In this document: piece by piece, positions 44,185 to 52,269 of the stretch | How the letters are laid out: each line of letters begins with the position of its first letter | How positions within the stretch are numbered: position 1 is the first letter of the stretch | Assembly: GCF_002585305.1 (NCBI RefSeq) | Contig: NZ_NUNF01000039.1 | Span: 36,975 to 100,974, forward strand | Reading direction: 5' to 3' | Source: Bacillus sp. AFS037270 | GTDB taxonomy: Bacteria > Bacillota > Bacilli > Bacillales_B > DSM-18226 | Length of the DNA: 64,000 bases | Made by a program: the position numbers and the translations under genes | Notes under the pieces: model-generated | The model's input: the letters and a program-made list of their open reading frames with translations, nothing else | The model's database searches: none | What the model was told of the DNA's origin: nothing

Positions 44185-45723
44185 ATGAAATCTCGTTTTA
44201 AGAAGAAGGCAATACCTTTAATCGCAACGACAGTTCTTGCAACAACTTCACTAACAACCCAAACTATATTTAATGATGGTGGCAATCAGAACGCAAAAGC
44301 ACAATCATTATCAAAAGAAGAAGTGAAAAAGAATGGTGCATCATGGCTTGCAGGTGACCACCATGTACATAGTGAATGGAGTGTAGGCTGGGACAATTCT
44401 ACAAACCCTCCAACTGCCATACGAGGTGGTGATGCCATTTATCCAATTGTGAAAAATGCAGAAAATGGTAAGAAGTATGGACTTGATTGGATGATGACAA
44501 CAGATCATGGGGGTCCTAACCATTCCAAAGTTAACTTAGAACAAGCTTATCCTGAATTATTAAAATCCCGTGAAGCTGTTCCTGAGGTTCTTCAATTCTA
44601 CGGAATGGAGTTAGACACACCAGGAGCTGACCACAGCACGCTAATGATTCCAAAAGGGGAAAATGAATCACAAGTGCTTTATGATCTTGAAAGCAAGTTT
44701 AATTCTCGTGAAGCTTATCCAAATGACCCAAGCCGTAACACTGAATCAAAAATGATTGAAGCTCTTAACTATATGAAACAAATGGACGAACTTCCAATTT
44801 CTATCGCACATCATCCATCCCGTTCAGCGACTGGTGTTGGTGCATGGGGACAAGATACTCCACAAGAGTTCCGTAATTGGAATGATACAGCACCAAATAT
44901 CTCTATTGGTATGGAAGGAGCTCCTGGTCACCAAGCAGGTGCAATTAATCCAGATGGATCTCTTGACCCTAAAGGATCTCGTGGTAGTTACTCAAACGCA
45001 AACGCTCCAACAATGGGTGGTTTCGATCAGATGAGTGCTATCGTTGGCGGTTTATGGGATTCGATGTTAGGTGAAGGAAGACACTGGTGGATTACTGCTA
45101 CCTCTGACTCACATGTTAACTGGCGTGATGGAGGAAGTGACTTCTGGCCGGGTGAATATTCGAAAACATATGTAAAAGCAGAGAAAAATTATGAAGATGT
45201 AATGGAAAACCTTCGTAAAGGTAATGTATTTGTTACAACGGGTGACCTAATCTCAGAACTTGATGTTAAAGTACAAGCAGTAGGCAAATCACCATTGCAT
45301 GCAGAGGCAAAAGGAAATACAGCATCAATCGGTGAAACACTTACACTTCCAAGTAAGAAATCTGATGTAACAGTAACAGTTCGCATCAAAGATCCAAACG
45401 CTGCGAACTCTCATGGGGATAAGGCAAATGTTCAACGTGTTGACTTAATCATGGGTGAAGTTAATGGAAAAGTGGAAGACCGCTCAACAGCTTCTAATCC
45501 GACAACAAAAGTCGTAAAGCGTTTCACAGAAAGTGACTGGAAAAAAGACGGTGAATACATCACAATTACTTATACTTTAAAAGACGTGGAGAAAGATAGC
45601 TATATTCGTTTACGTGGTACTAACACAGATCAATTAGAACCCGTACAGGATCCTAAAGGTGAAAATCCATGGAATGATCTTTGGTTCTATTCAAACCCAA
45701 TTTTCATCAAATCTAATAAATAA
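44185..45723 (+). CDS. secreted CehA/McbA family PHP metallohydrolase
   Basis: 512 residues with a signal peptide (KKKAIPLIATTVLATTSLTT, cleavage probably after AKA). The PHP domain metal ligands are visible: GDHHVHSEWSVGW, MMTTDHGGPNHS, YGMELDTPG, ISIAHHPSRS and ATSDSHVNWRDGG. CehA/McbA members hydrolyse phosphoesters or carbamate-like esters. The C-terminal 130 residues form a beta-rich domain (VTVTVRIKDPNAANSHGDKA). Acting outside the cell, it could scavenge phosphate from organic phosphates. A terminator-like hairpin separates it from the HupE gene 106 bases downstream. Confidence 0.85.
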   Translation: MKSRFKKKAIPLIATTVLATTSLTTQTIFNDGGNQNAKAQSLSKEEVKKNGASWLAGDHHVHSEWSVGWDNSTNPPTAIRGGDAIYPIVKNAENGKKYGLDWMMTTDHGGPNHSKVNLEQAYPELLKSREAVPEVLQFYGMELDTPGADHSTLMIPKGENESQVLYDLESKFNSREAYPNDPSRNTESKMIEALNYMKQMDELPISIAHHPSRSATGVGAWGQDTPQEFRNWNDTAPNISIGMEGAPGHQAGAINPDGSLDPKGSRGSYSNANAPTMGGFDQMSAIVGGLWDSMLGEGRHWWITATSDSHVNWRDGGSDFWPGEYSKTYVKAEKNYEDVMENLRKGNVFVTTGDLISELDVKVQAVGKSPLHAEAKGNTASIGETLTLPSKKSDVTVTVRIKDPNAANSHGDKANVQRVDLIMGEVNGKVEDRSTASNPTTKVVKRFTESDWKKDGEYITITYTLKDVEKDSYIRLRGTNTDQLEPVQDPKGENPWNDLWFYSNPIFIKSNK

Positions 45724-45741
45724 TTGGGTATATGGAAAATG

Positions 45742-45771
45742 GACGAGGGGCATTAAAAACTCCTCGTCTTT
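45742..45771 (+). terminator. terminator of the PHP hydrolase gene
   Basis: GACGAGG (45742-45748) pairs with CCTCGTC (45762-45768), extended by outer ATGG/CCAT pairs. Confidence 0.6.
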
Positions 45772-45829
45772 CCATTATCTTATGTTAAACATCTTTGATA
45801 TAAAAACAAAAGAAATGGACGTGGATATA

Positions 45830-46885
45830 ATGAAAAAGTTATGGTCCTTTATGTTTCTCCTCTTACTTTCATTTAGTTCTTTCCTTCCTTCCCCAGCATT
45901 TGCTCATACCAATAACAGTGAAGGTTTTTCTACAATTGAAGTCAACGAGAAATCATTAGACTATGAATTGAAGGTAGATTTGGAGGAACTCGGACATGCA
46001 CTTAATAAGGCAACGGATCAAAAGGAGTTGATAGACCAAAAGATATTGCAGCATTATATCAATTCCCATATCAAGCTTTATGCAGACAGCGAATTGGTTG
46101 AGGGCAGTGTATTAAAAACGGATATAGAAACGATTAAGGAGCGTCCGTTTGCCGTTATAAACTTGGCATATAATACAAACCATAAACCAGAAAAACTAAT
46201 CGTCGAATATAATATGTTTATGGATGATTCCGACCCAAGTCATGCAAATTTTGCAACAGTAAAAATGGACGGGAAACAGCAAGAAAAGATTTTGACATTC
46301 GAATCAAGGGAATTTGAGATTGGTAAAATAAGTTTCTTACAGAACGCTAAACAGTTTTTAGTTCTGGGATTAAAACATATTTTCACTGGTTATGATCATA
46401 TTCTGTTTGTCATTAGTTTGCTGTTTGGGGCGAAAACCATTCGTCATATTCTTTCCTTAGTTACAGCCTTTACAATTGCACATAGTATTACATTGGCTCT
46501 GGCAACTTTAGATTTTGTTCACCTACCAACTAGATTTCTAGAGTCGGCTATTGCTTTAAGTATTATTTACGTAGCACTTATGAATATTTTTAATCAGGAC
46601 TCAAAACACCAGCCATGGCTTGCCTTTGGTTTTGGGCTTATCCACGGATTTGGTTTTGCAGGAATTCTATCTGAAATGCGATTAGAAACAAACCATATGG
46701 CCGCCTCACTTGTATCTTTTAATCTCGGGATTGAAATCGGTCAATTATTAATAGTTTCGCTCGTTTTCCCGATTATTTTATGGATTAAAAAATTAACCTT
46801 GAAACCAGTTAAATGGGTAATCCCAGGAACCTCTGCAGCAATTTTAGCATTTGGACTGGTTTGGTTTATTCAAAGAGCTTTTTAA
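45830..46885 (+). CDS. HupE/UreJ family membrane protein
   Basis: About 351 residues. ATG 45830 begins a signal peptide (LWSFMFLLLLSFSSFLPSPA, then FAHTNN). A 170-residue extracellular domain with immunoglobulin-like strands follows, then six membrane helices containing LGLKHIFTGYDHILFVISLL, HILSLVTAFTIAHSITLALA and GFGLIHGFGFAGILSEMRLE. The HxxxGxDH and FTxAHSxTL histidine motifs are those of HupE/UreJ nickel or cobalt permeases. Metal uptake is inferred from family. The upstream TTG/ATG extensions in the same frame overlap the PHP gene and are unlikely. Confidence 0.83.
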   Translation: MKKLWSFMFLLLLSFSSFLPSPAFAHTNNSEGFSTIEVNEKSLDYELKVDLEELGHALNKATDQKELIDQKILQHYINSHIKLYADSELVEGSVLKTDIETIKERPFAVINLAYNTNHKPEKLIVEYNMFMDDSDPSHANFATVKMDGKQQEKILTFESREFEIGKISFLQNAKQFLVLGLKHIFTGYDHILFVISLLFGAKTIRHILSLVTAFTIAHSITLALATLDFVHLPTRFLESAIALSIIYVALMNIFNQDSKHQPWLAFGFGLIHGFGFAGILSEMRLETNHMAASLVSFNLGIEIGQLLIVSLVFPIILWIKKLTLKPVKWVIPGTSAAILAFGLVWFIQRAF

Positions 46886-46998
46886 TTATACTAGTTAATT
46901 TATTCAATAATTTTTGTAATTGGAATTTTATACACTTACAAAACAAAAGTAACGAAGGTTTAGTCTGCTATATGTCAGTATTTTTAACTGAAAGCAAA

Positions 46999-47035
46999 GA
47001 CTGCAGAAAATTCACCAGTTCTGCAGTCATTATTT
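46999..47035 (+). terminator. terminator downstream of hupE-like gene
   Basis: GACTGCAGAA (46999-47008) pairs with TTCTGCAGTC (47019-47028), then ATTATTTT. Confidence 0.65.
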
Positions 47036-47305
47036 TAAACTAGATAAAAGATGAAGACCGAAATAGACATGGATACTTGCACCACTAAGTTCAATTATTG
47101 AAAACCCCCTTGTAATTGGTTTTTGCACGGTTTTTTTAATGTCTACCGAGCAAACTATTCTACCCTTAAATGAAATGGGCAAAAGTATACATATTTAATA
47201 TGAATTGTAACCACTTCCCAAAAAACGTCTTGGACTATCCCTTAATTTTAAACTATTTATGAGAAGTAAGTCCTTTACAAATAACATAGCTGACTGAAAA
47301 TATAT

Positions 47306-48343
47306 TCAAGTATAAAAAGTTAGTAAAGTTAATAGGACAGAAGTAATTATTATGGCTATGAGTGGACGTACTGCTTTAGTGCGTAATTCTTTTAGGCTAA
47401 TATTTAATCCTAAGCCGGTCATAGACATAGTTAACATAAATGATGTGAATGCTGCAATATCTGACATATGTTTTTTTGATATTACAAACTCATTTCCGAT
47501 CATAAAGCTCCCCATAAAACTCATAATGATGAAACCAATTAAAAACCACGGAAACTCTAATTTTGCCTCTCCCTCTATTTTCCCTCTCTTTTTCATCCAA
47601 AGCATAAGGATAAAGCAAACCGGAATTAATAGGAATACTCGTGCAAGTTTCGCTAGTAATGCATGAGCAAGAGCATCCTGGCCAGCAGGCGCAGCTGCTA
47701 AAGCAACATGACCTATCTCATGAAGACTAATTCCAACCCAAGTTCCGTAGTCTATCGGACTAATCGGTAATATAGGGTAGATTATCGTATAGATAATTGA
47801 AAAAACTGTTCCTGTTAATGCAATGATGCCGACCCCCATAGCTGTATCTTCATCTTTTGCTTTTATAATTGGAGATACAGCAGCGATGGCAGCAGCACCA
47901 CAAATTCCTGTCCCAACACTTAATAATAAAGAAAGATTAAAATCTGCTTTAAGCCATTTTGCAATGATCATCAGGACAACAATCGAAAAAATGATGGTTC
48001 CGGCTCCTCTTAGTAAAAGCGGCAAACCCTCATGGGAAATTACGTTCATGTTTAGTTTTAAACCATAAAGTATGATAGCCAATCTTAAAAGTTTTTTTGA
48101 TGAAAATTGAATGCCAGTACGTAACCTTTCAGGATATCCAAAAACCTGTCGATAAATCACAGCAAGTAAGATTGCACACGCAAGTGGACCAATGTGATCT
48201 AGTCCTGGCAGCTGTGCCAAAGTAAACCCTATCACAGATATGATCAATGTAAAACTTATTCCAGTTATCAAAGAAACATTTAGTTTTTTTGCAGCTTTTT
48301 TTTGCTCATTTGGAGTGGAAATGACCAAGGCTTTTTGTTCCAA
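47306..48343 (-). CDS. yeiH: YeiH family putative sulfate exporter
   Basis: About 345 residues and ten helices of the YeiH/UPF0324 family. Characteristic blocks are LACAILLAVIYRQVFGYPER, KKLLRLAIILYGLKLNMNVI, VGTGICGAAAIAAVSPIIKA and GISLHEIGHVALAAAPAGQD. The ribosome site AAGGGG abuts an ATG at 48352 but lies nine bases before TTG 48343, so TTG is taken as start; a much longer frame from 48469 overlaps the LysR gene. Proposed to export sulfate or a sulfonate. The divergent LysR gene is the usual YeiE/CysL-type regulator of this carrier. Confidence 0.87.
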   Translation of the reverse strand: MEQKALVISTPNEQKKAAKKLNVSLITGISFTLIISVIGFTLAQLPGLDHIGPLACAILLAVIYRQVFGYPERLRTGIQFSSKKLLRLAIILYGLKLNMNVISHEGLPLLLRGAGTIIFSIVVLMIIAKWLKADFNLSLLLSVGTGICGAAAIAAVSPIIKAKDEDTAMGVGIIALTGTVFSIIYTIIYPILPISPIDYGTWVGISLHEIGHVALAAAPAGQDALAHALLAKLARVFLLIPVCFILMLWMKKRGKIEGEAKLEFPWFLIGFIIMSFMGSFMIGNEFVISKKHMSDIAAFTSFMLTMSMTGLGLNISLKELRTKAVRPLIAIIITSVLLTLLTFYT

Positions 48344-48414
48344 TTTTTTCATCCCCTTATTTGCATTATTTAAATTTATCGTAACGAATGATTTACAATA
48401 AGGAAAATAAATGA

Positions 48415-48432
48415 TTATTATAGTTATAATAA
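48415..48432 (+). promoter_or_regulatory. dyad in the yeiH-lysR intergenic region, candidate LysR site
   Basis: TTATTATAGTTATAATAA is a near-perfect palindrome 29 bases upstream of the LysR start and 70 bases from yeiH, in the position expected for a LysR recognition and autoregulation site. Confidence 0.45.
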
Positions 48433-48460
48433 GTAAATTCAATACCAAGAAGGTGAACAA

Positions 48461-49348
48461 ATGGATCAACTATTGACTGTATTTATATCTGTAGCTGATA
48501 AAAGGAACTTTTCTAGGGCAGCAGAAGAGCTTCATATGACTCAGCCTGCCGTTAGCCAGCAGATACAACAATTAGAAAAGTATATAGGTGCAAAACTGCT
48601 TCTGCGAACAAATAAAAGTGTGCAATTGACCAAAGCAGGTGAAATAATCTATTTACATGCTAAAGAAATAACGGGCCTATATAAACGAATGACTATGTTA
48701 GTGAATGAATTAAATAACGAACCTGCCGGACCATTAAAAATCGGCGCCAGCTATACATTTGGTGAATATGTTTTACCGCATATTCTTGCAAAATTAATGA
48801 ACTCATTCCCCAAAATTATTCCTTCGGTTCAAATTGGCAACACCAGAGATATTGCCAATGCAATCTTAAGACATGAGATAGATGTTGGGATTGTAGAAGG
48901 TGAAATATCCCATCAGAATTTACATTTTAAAACTGTTTCCACAGATCAAATGTATATAGTGGCGGGAGGGAAATATCCCATTTATTTCAATAAGGAAGTC
49001 ACACGAGGCCAGGTTGAACAAGAGAATTGGATTGTCCGTGAAAAGGGATCAGGAACAAGAGATGCAACAGAAAAATTATTCCAATCTTTGCAAATACGTC
49101 CTACCTGGTTAATTGAGTTCGGCAGCACACAACTAATTAAAGAAGCAGTTGAGGCTGGGCTTGGTATTAGTTATTTATCTGAACTTACGGTTAAAAAAGA
49201 AAGGCTCCTAGGTACCATTCAAGTATTAAATGTAAAAGGGACACCGATACAAAGAAATTTTTCCGTTATTACAGAATCGGTTGAATTACATACGAAATCG
49301 ATGAACTTATTTATTGAGTTAATTGAAGATTATTTTAAGAATCATTAA
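48461..49348 (+). CDS. LysR family regulator (CysL/YeiE-like)
   Basis: 295 residues. The N-terminal winged helix is MDQLLTVFISVADKRNFSRA, AEELHMTQPAVSQQIQQLEK and YIGAKLLLRTNKSVQLTKAG. A periplasmic-binding-type effector domain follows from about residue 90 (GPLKIGASYTFGEYVLPHIL). The REKGSGTRDATEKL motif in the effector domain is typical of CysL and YeiE, regulators of sulfur metabolism. AAGGTG precedes the ATG. It is divergent from yeiH, which it most likely controls; the YeiE family responds to sulfite in Enterobacteria. Confidence 0.88.
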   Translation: MDQLLTVFISVADKRNFSRAAEELHMTQPAVSQQIQQLEKYIGAKLLLRTNKSVQLTKAGEIIYLHAKEITGLYKRMTMLVNELNNEPAGPLKIGASYTFGEYVLPHILAKLMNSFPKIIPSVQIGNTRDIANAILRHEIDVGIVEGEISHQNLHFKTVSTDQMYIVAGGKYPIYFNKEVTRGQVEQENWIVREKGSGTRDATEKLFQSLQIRPTWLIEFGSTQLIKEAVEAGLGISYLSELTVKKERLLGTIQVLNVKGTPIQRNFSVITESVELHTKSMNLFIELIEDYFKNH

Positions 49349-49408
49349 GAGCGATAATTCTCAAAACGGAAAGTTTATCCTATTTTACCCACAATAACCT
49401 TTCCCCTG

Positions 49409-49522
49409 TTTCTGTCATCATCGCCATGATGATCAATGCGCCAGGCAATGGGAACCTAAAGCGAAGGATAAAAGAAATCCTGGAAAGATTCGCAGTCTGT
49501 CACTGGATACACGAACAAGTTA
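49409..49522 (+). pseudogene. remnant of the OFA MFS transporter 3' end
   Basis: This segment matches the last 110 bases of the transporter gene at 33313-33428 (shared ATCGCCATGATGATCAA, GCGCCAGGCAATGGGA and CAAGTTAATAGCAG, about 80 percent identical by eye), with a one-base deletion in the GGGACACC run that breaks the frame. The nearby terminator at 49555 also matches the one at 33464. The rest of the gene is gone. Confidence 0.7.
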
Positions 49523-49554
49523 ATAGCAGTCTTAATTTAAATTTTAATAACAAA

Positions 49555-49581
49555 ATGGCAGGAGCATTCTGCCTTTTTTTG
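49555..49581 (+). terminator. relic terminator of the deleted transporter copy
   Basis: GGCAG, loop GAGCATT, CTGCC, then seven T; same hairpin as at 33464 with one change. Confidence 0.6.
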
Positions 49582-49697
49582 TTGTTTATACCAACAAACC
49601 TATCAATATTTTGCATCAATATGTTTCTGATTATTGTAGTTATGGAGGTTAATTCAACAATTTAAAAAACAAAATATATAAAACTTAAAAAAGGTAA

Positions 49698-49743
49698 TTG
49701 ACAAAAAAAATTATAAGTATTATGATTATCTCAGATTCAAGAT
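49698..49743 (+). promoter_or_regulatory. mhqR promoter with MhqR-type operator
   Basis: TTGACA (49698-49703), exact 17-base spacer, TATGAT (49721-49726). Just after the -10 lies ATCTCAGATTCAAGAT (49728-49743), an imperfect palindrome that resembles the B. subtilis MhqR site (ATCTCGAATTCGAGAT) in 13 of 16 positions. This indicates autorepression. Confidence 0.7.
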
Positions 49744-49778
49744 ACTTTAATTTTAGATTTTTTGGGGAGGTGAACTAG

Positions 49779-50177
49779 ATGGAAAGGAAATGCTCGAATT
49801 TGCCTTTTTTGGTATTAATGCGAACATCTAAAGCGATTCATGATCGAATAAAAATAGAAATGACAAAATACAATCTAAATATAACGGAATTTTCTGTTTT
49901 AGAGGTCCTTTACCAAAAAGGGAAACAAACTATTCAACATATTGGAAATTGCATATTAATCTCAAGCGGATCGATGACTTATGTTATAGATAAGCTTGAA
50001 CAAAGAGGCTTATTAAGCCGAAATGCCTGTCCAGATGACCGCCGAGTGATTCATGTGATATTAACTGATAATGGAAATGAATTAATGGAGGAAATCATGC
50101 CGAAGTATCATGCGTTAGTTGATGATATGTTTGTTGATTTAAATTCTGATGAGACAAAGACATTGGTTCATTTTTGA
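49779..50177 (+). CDS. mhqR: MarR family quinone-stress repressor MhqR-like, C-terminus frameshifted
   Basis: 132 residues behind GGGAGGTG. MarR features: LMRTSKAIHDRIKIEMTKYN, LNITEFSVLEVLYQKGKQTI, and the winged helix with SSGSMTYVIDKLEQRGLLSR then NACPDDRRVIHVILTDNG. MhqR of B. subtilis represses mhqNOP and is released by quinone-like electrophiles. Here the operators and the following mhqP and mhqO genes support the name. The reading frame stops at TGA 50175 in a T-run; one base more would continue as LKKVRNKV to a TAA at 50100s end (50198), so the last eight or nine residues of the dimerisation helix are probably lost. Confidence 0.82.
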   Translation: MERKCSNLPFLVLMRTSKAIHDRIKIEMTKYNLNITEFSVLEVLYQKGKQTIQHIGNCILISSGSMTYVIDKLEQRGLLSRNACPDDRRVIHVILTDNGNELMEEIMPKYHALVDDMFVDLNSDETKTLVHF

Positions 50178-50224
50178 AAAAAGTAAGGAATAAAGTTTAA
50201 ACTTGCATTTTTTTTAAAAGTAAT

Positions 50225-50240
50225 ATTTCGAATTCGAGAT
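50225..50240 (+). promoter_or_regulatory. MhqR operator before mhqP
   Basis: ATTTCGAATTCGAGAT, a palindrome with one mismatch, nearly identical to the known MhqR consensus ATCTCGAATTCGAGAT. It sits 22 bases upstream of the mhqP start. Confidence 0.8.
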
Positions 50241-50262
50241 AAAAAACTAGGAGGATTTTAAG

Positions 50263-50661
50263 ATGATAAATATTGGTTTATTAATAATACGTTTGGTTGT
50301 AGGTTTACTTTTTGTGGGTCACGGTGCTCAAAAATTATTTGGTTGGTTCGGCGGATATGGTTTAAAAGGTACAGGGGGATGGTTTGAATCCATTGGCATG
50401 AAACCTGGAATTACCATGGCTCTTTTTGCAGGATTAGCAGAACTTATTGGGGGAATTTTGTTTGCATTAGGACTATTAACTCCACTTGCAGGAATTATGA
50501 TTGCAGGAACTATGGTAATGGCTATTATTAAGGTGCATGCACCAAATGGATTATGGTCAACATCAAATGGATATGAATATAACTTGACTTTGCTAGTCGT
50601 GGCCATAGGTATTGCTTTAATTGGTCCCGGTCAATATGCGATAGATGCTTTTTTATTCTAA
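50263..50661 (+). CDS. mhqP: DoxX family membrane protein MhqP-like (third of three)
   Basis: 132 residues, four helices. LLIIRLVVGLLFVGHGAQKL opens the protein, followed by FGWFGGYGLKGTGGWFESIG, GITMALFAGLAELIGGILFA and LLTPLAGIMIAGTMVMAIIK. The gene lies directly under an almost perfect MhqR operator and behind mhqR. In B. subtilis the DoxX protein MhqP shares its operon with nitroreductase MhqN and dioxygenase MhqO; here MhqN is missing and the dioxygenase gene follows after 131 bases. Role is thought to be membrane quinone or thiol detoxification. Confidence 0.85.
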   Translation: MINIGLLIIRLVVGLLFVGHGAQKLFGWFGGYGLKGTGGWFESIGMKPGITMALFAGLAELIGGILFALGLLTPLAGIMIAGTMVMAIIKVHAPNGLWSTSNGYEYNLTLLVVAIGIALIGPGQYAIDAFLF

Positions 50662-50792
50662 AAAATCTCTAATTAAAGACTCTTAAACTAAAGAGGAAAT
50701 TCATCCAGACTTTAATAACTGGAGTAAGTATAAAATAAGTTATCAAGTTTCTTTATATAACTGAATTTTACATTAAAAAGGAGTGTTGAAAA

Positions 50793-51761
50793 ATGAGTAA
50801 GAAAACTATGGGTATTCACCATATCACAGCAATCGTCGGTCATCCACAAGAGAATGTAGATTTTTATGCTGGTGTATTAGGTTTACGATTAGTAAAACAA
50901 ACTGTAAATTTTGATGATCCAGGTACTTATCACCTTTATTTTGGTAATGAAGGTGGAAAGCCAGGAACCATTATTACATTCTTTCCATGGGCAGGGGCTC
51001 GTCAAGGAATCATTGGAGACGGTCAAGTAGGAGTAACTTCTTATGTGGTTCCAACCGGAGCTTTGGAATTTTGGAAAAAAAGACTAGAAAAATTCAATGT
51101 TTCTTTTACAGTCATGGAACGCTTTGGAGAGCAGTATTTGGAATTTGATGATCCTCATGGGCTTCACCTTGAAATTGTGGAAAGAGAAGCGGGGGAAGTA
51201 AATAACTGGACTTTTGGAGAGGTAACACCTGAAGTTGCTATCAAAGGATTTGGAGGAGCTACTCTATTATCTACCCAGCCTAACAAAACGGCTGAATTGT
51301 TAGAAAAAGTAATGGGATTAGAATTAGTCGGTAAAGAAGGAGACTTCGCACGTTTCAGTTCCACTGCGGAAATCGGAAATATTATCGACCTTAAATTAAC
51401 TCCGATTGGGCGTGGACAAATGGGAGTCGGAACAGTGCACCACATTGCATGGAGGGCAATAGATGATGCAGATCAATTAGATTGGCAAAAATATGTTGCC
51501 GCCAATGGATATGGTGTCACTACTGTAAAAGACAGAAATTATTTTAATGCCATTTACTTTAGAGAACATGGAGAAATACTATTTGAAATTGCAACTGATC
51601 CTCCAGGATTTGCTCATGATGAATCCCAAGAGACAATGGGTGAAAAATTGATGCTGCCAGCACAGTATGAATCTCATAGAGCACAAATTGAACAAGTTTT
51701 GCTACCGTTTGAAGTAAGAGAACTAGAAAATACTTTAAAAAAAGAAAAAGAGAATCAATAA
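50793..51761 (+). CDS. mhqO: ring-cleaving dioxygenase MhqO-like
   Basis: 322 residues, two glyoxalase/bleomycin-resistance (vicinal oxygen chelate) modules. Metal ligands are the His in MGIHHITAIVGHPQENVDFY, the second-half His in GVGTVHHIAWRAIDDADQLD, and the Glu in YFREHGEILFEIATDPPGF. It would cleave (methyl)hydroquinone or catechol-type rings using Fe2+ and O2 in the cytoplasm, the detoxification step of the MhqR regulon. GGAGTG precedes the ATG. No clear MhqR box is found in the 131-base gap, so it is probably read from the mhqP operator-promoter. A strong terminator follows. Confidence 0.88.
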   Translation: MSKKTMGIHHITAIVGHPQENVDFYAGVLGLRLVKQTVNFDDPGTYHLYFGNEGGKPGTIITFFPWAGARQGIIGDGQVGVTSYVVPTGALEFWKKRLEKFNVSFTVMERFGEQYLEFDDPHGLHLEIVEREAGEVNNWTFGEVTPEVAIKGFGGATLLSTQPNKTAELLEKVMGLELVGKEGDFARFSSTAEIGNIIDLKLTPIGRGQMGVGTVHHIAWRAIDDADQLDWQKYVAANGYGVTTVKDRNYFNAIYFREHGEILFEIATDPPGFAHDESQETMGEKLMLPAQYESHRAQIEQVLLPFEVRELENTLKKEKENQ

Positions 51762-51768
51762 ATGAAAA

Positions 51769-51802
51769 AACTAATCGGAAAAAACTCCCGATTAGTTTTT
51801 TT
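51769..51802 (+). terminator. terminator of the mhqP-mhqO transcript
   Basis: AACTAATCGG (51769-51778) pairs perfectly with CCGATTAGTT (51788-51797), then TTTTTA. Confidence 0.78.
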
Positions 51803-51875
51803 ATGGGTAAAAATAGTAAAGAATGAGGATAAAAGAGTAATCGCAATCCAAGGGGATTCTAAATTTAAGTATTAG

Positions 51876-52250
51876 TTAATTCTCTAATGATTCTTTCATC
51901 TCACGTTCCAGTCTTGCAATTTTTTGTTGAATCTTTATTAAATTTTCTTCGGTATCACGAATTTGTTGTAGAACATTGATTTCTTGTTGTTTCATCATTT
52001 CTAGTCGTTGAGGGATGGTATCATCCCCATCCATTGACCAATCTACAAACTGTTTAATGTCTTTGATTGGCATTCCGGTATTTTTTAAACATAAAATAAT
52101 TTCCAGAAATTTAAGTGCATCTTCGTTAAAAACTCGGTCCCCTTTTTCAGTTCTTTTGAGAAAGGGGAACAGTCCTTGACTATCATAGTAGCGTAATTTA
52201 GAAATGGATAAATGATTGATTTTTGAAACTTGTCCGATCGTATAATTCAT
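51876..52250 (-). CDS. MerR family transcriptional regulator
   Basis: 124 residues from ATG 52250, with AAGGGA upstream; the longer frame overlaps the neighbour's stop. YTIGQVSKINHLSISKLRYY then DSQGLFPFLKRTEKGDRVFN is the MerR winged helix, and IILCLKNTGMPIKDIKQFVD the second. The coiled-coil dimer helix is MMKQQEINVLQQIRDTEENL. There are no cysteine metal ligands, so it belongs to the organic-effector type. It lies 19 bases downstream of an SDR gene in one operon whose promoter has the 19-base spacer that MerR proteins act on. Confidence 0.88.
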   Translation of the reverse strand: MNYTIGQVSKINHLSISKLRYYDSQGLFPFLKRTEKGDRVFNEDALKFLEIILCLKNTGMPIKDIKQFVDWSMDGDDTIPQRLEMMKQQEINVLQQIRDTEENLIKIQQKIARLEREMKESLEN

Positions 52251-52269
52251 ATAATTTCCCTTATGGTGT

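Noticed and set aside
45659..45829. 57-codon extension of the HupE protein
   Set aside because: It overlaps the PHP hydrolase gene and its terminator, and puts the signal peptide far from the N-terminus.
48353..48469. 39-codon extension of YeiH (hydrophobic start)
   Set aside because: It overlaps the LysR start and the shared promoter region; the ribosome site AAGGGG supports the TTG at 48343 (or ATG 48352).
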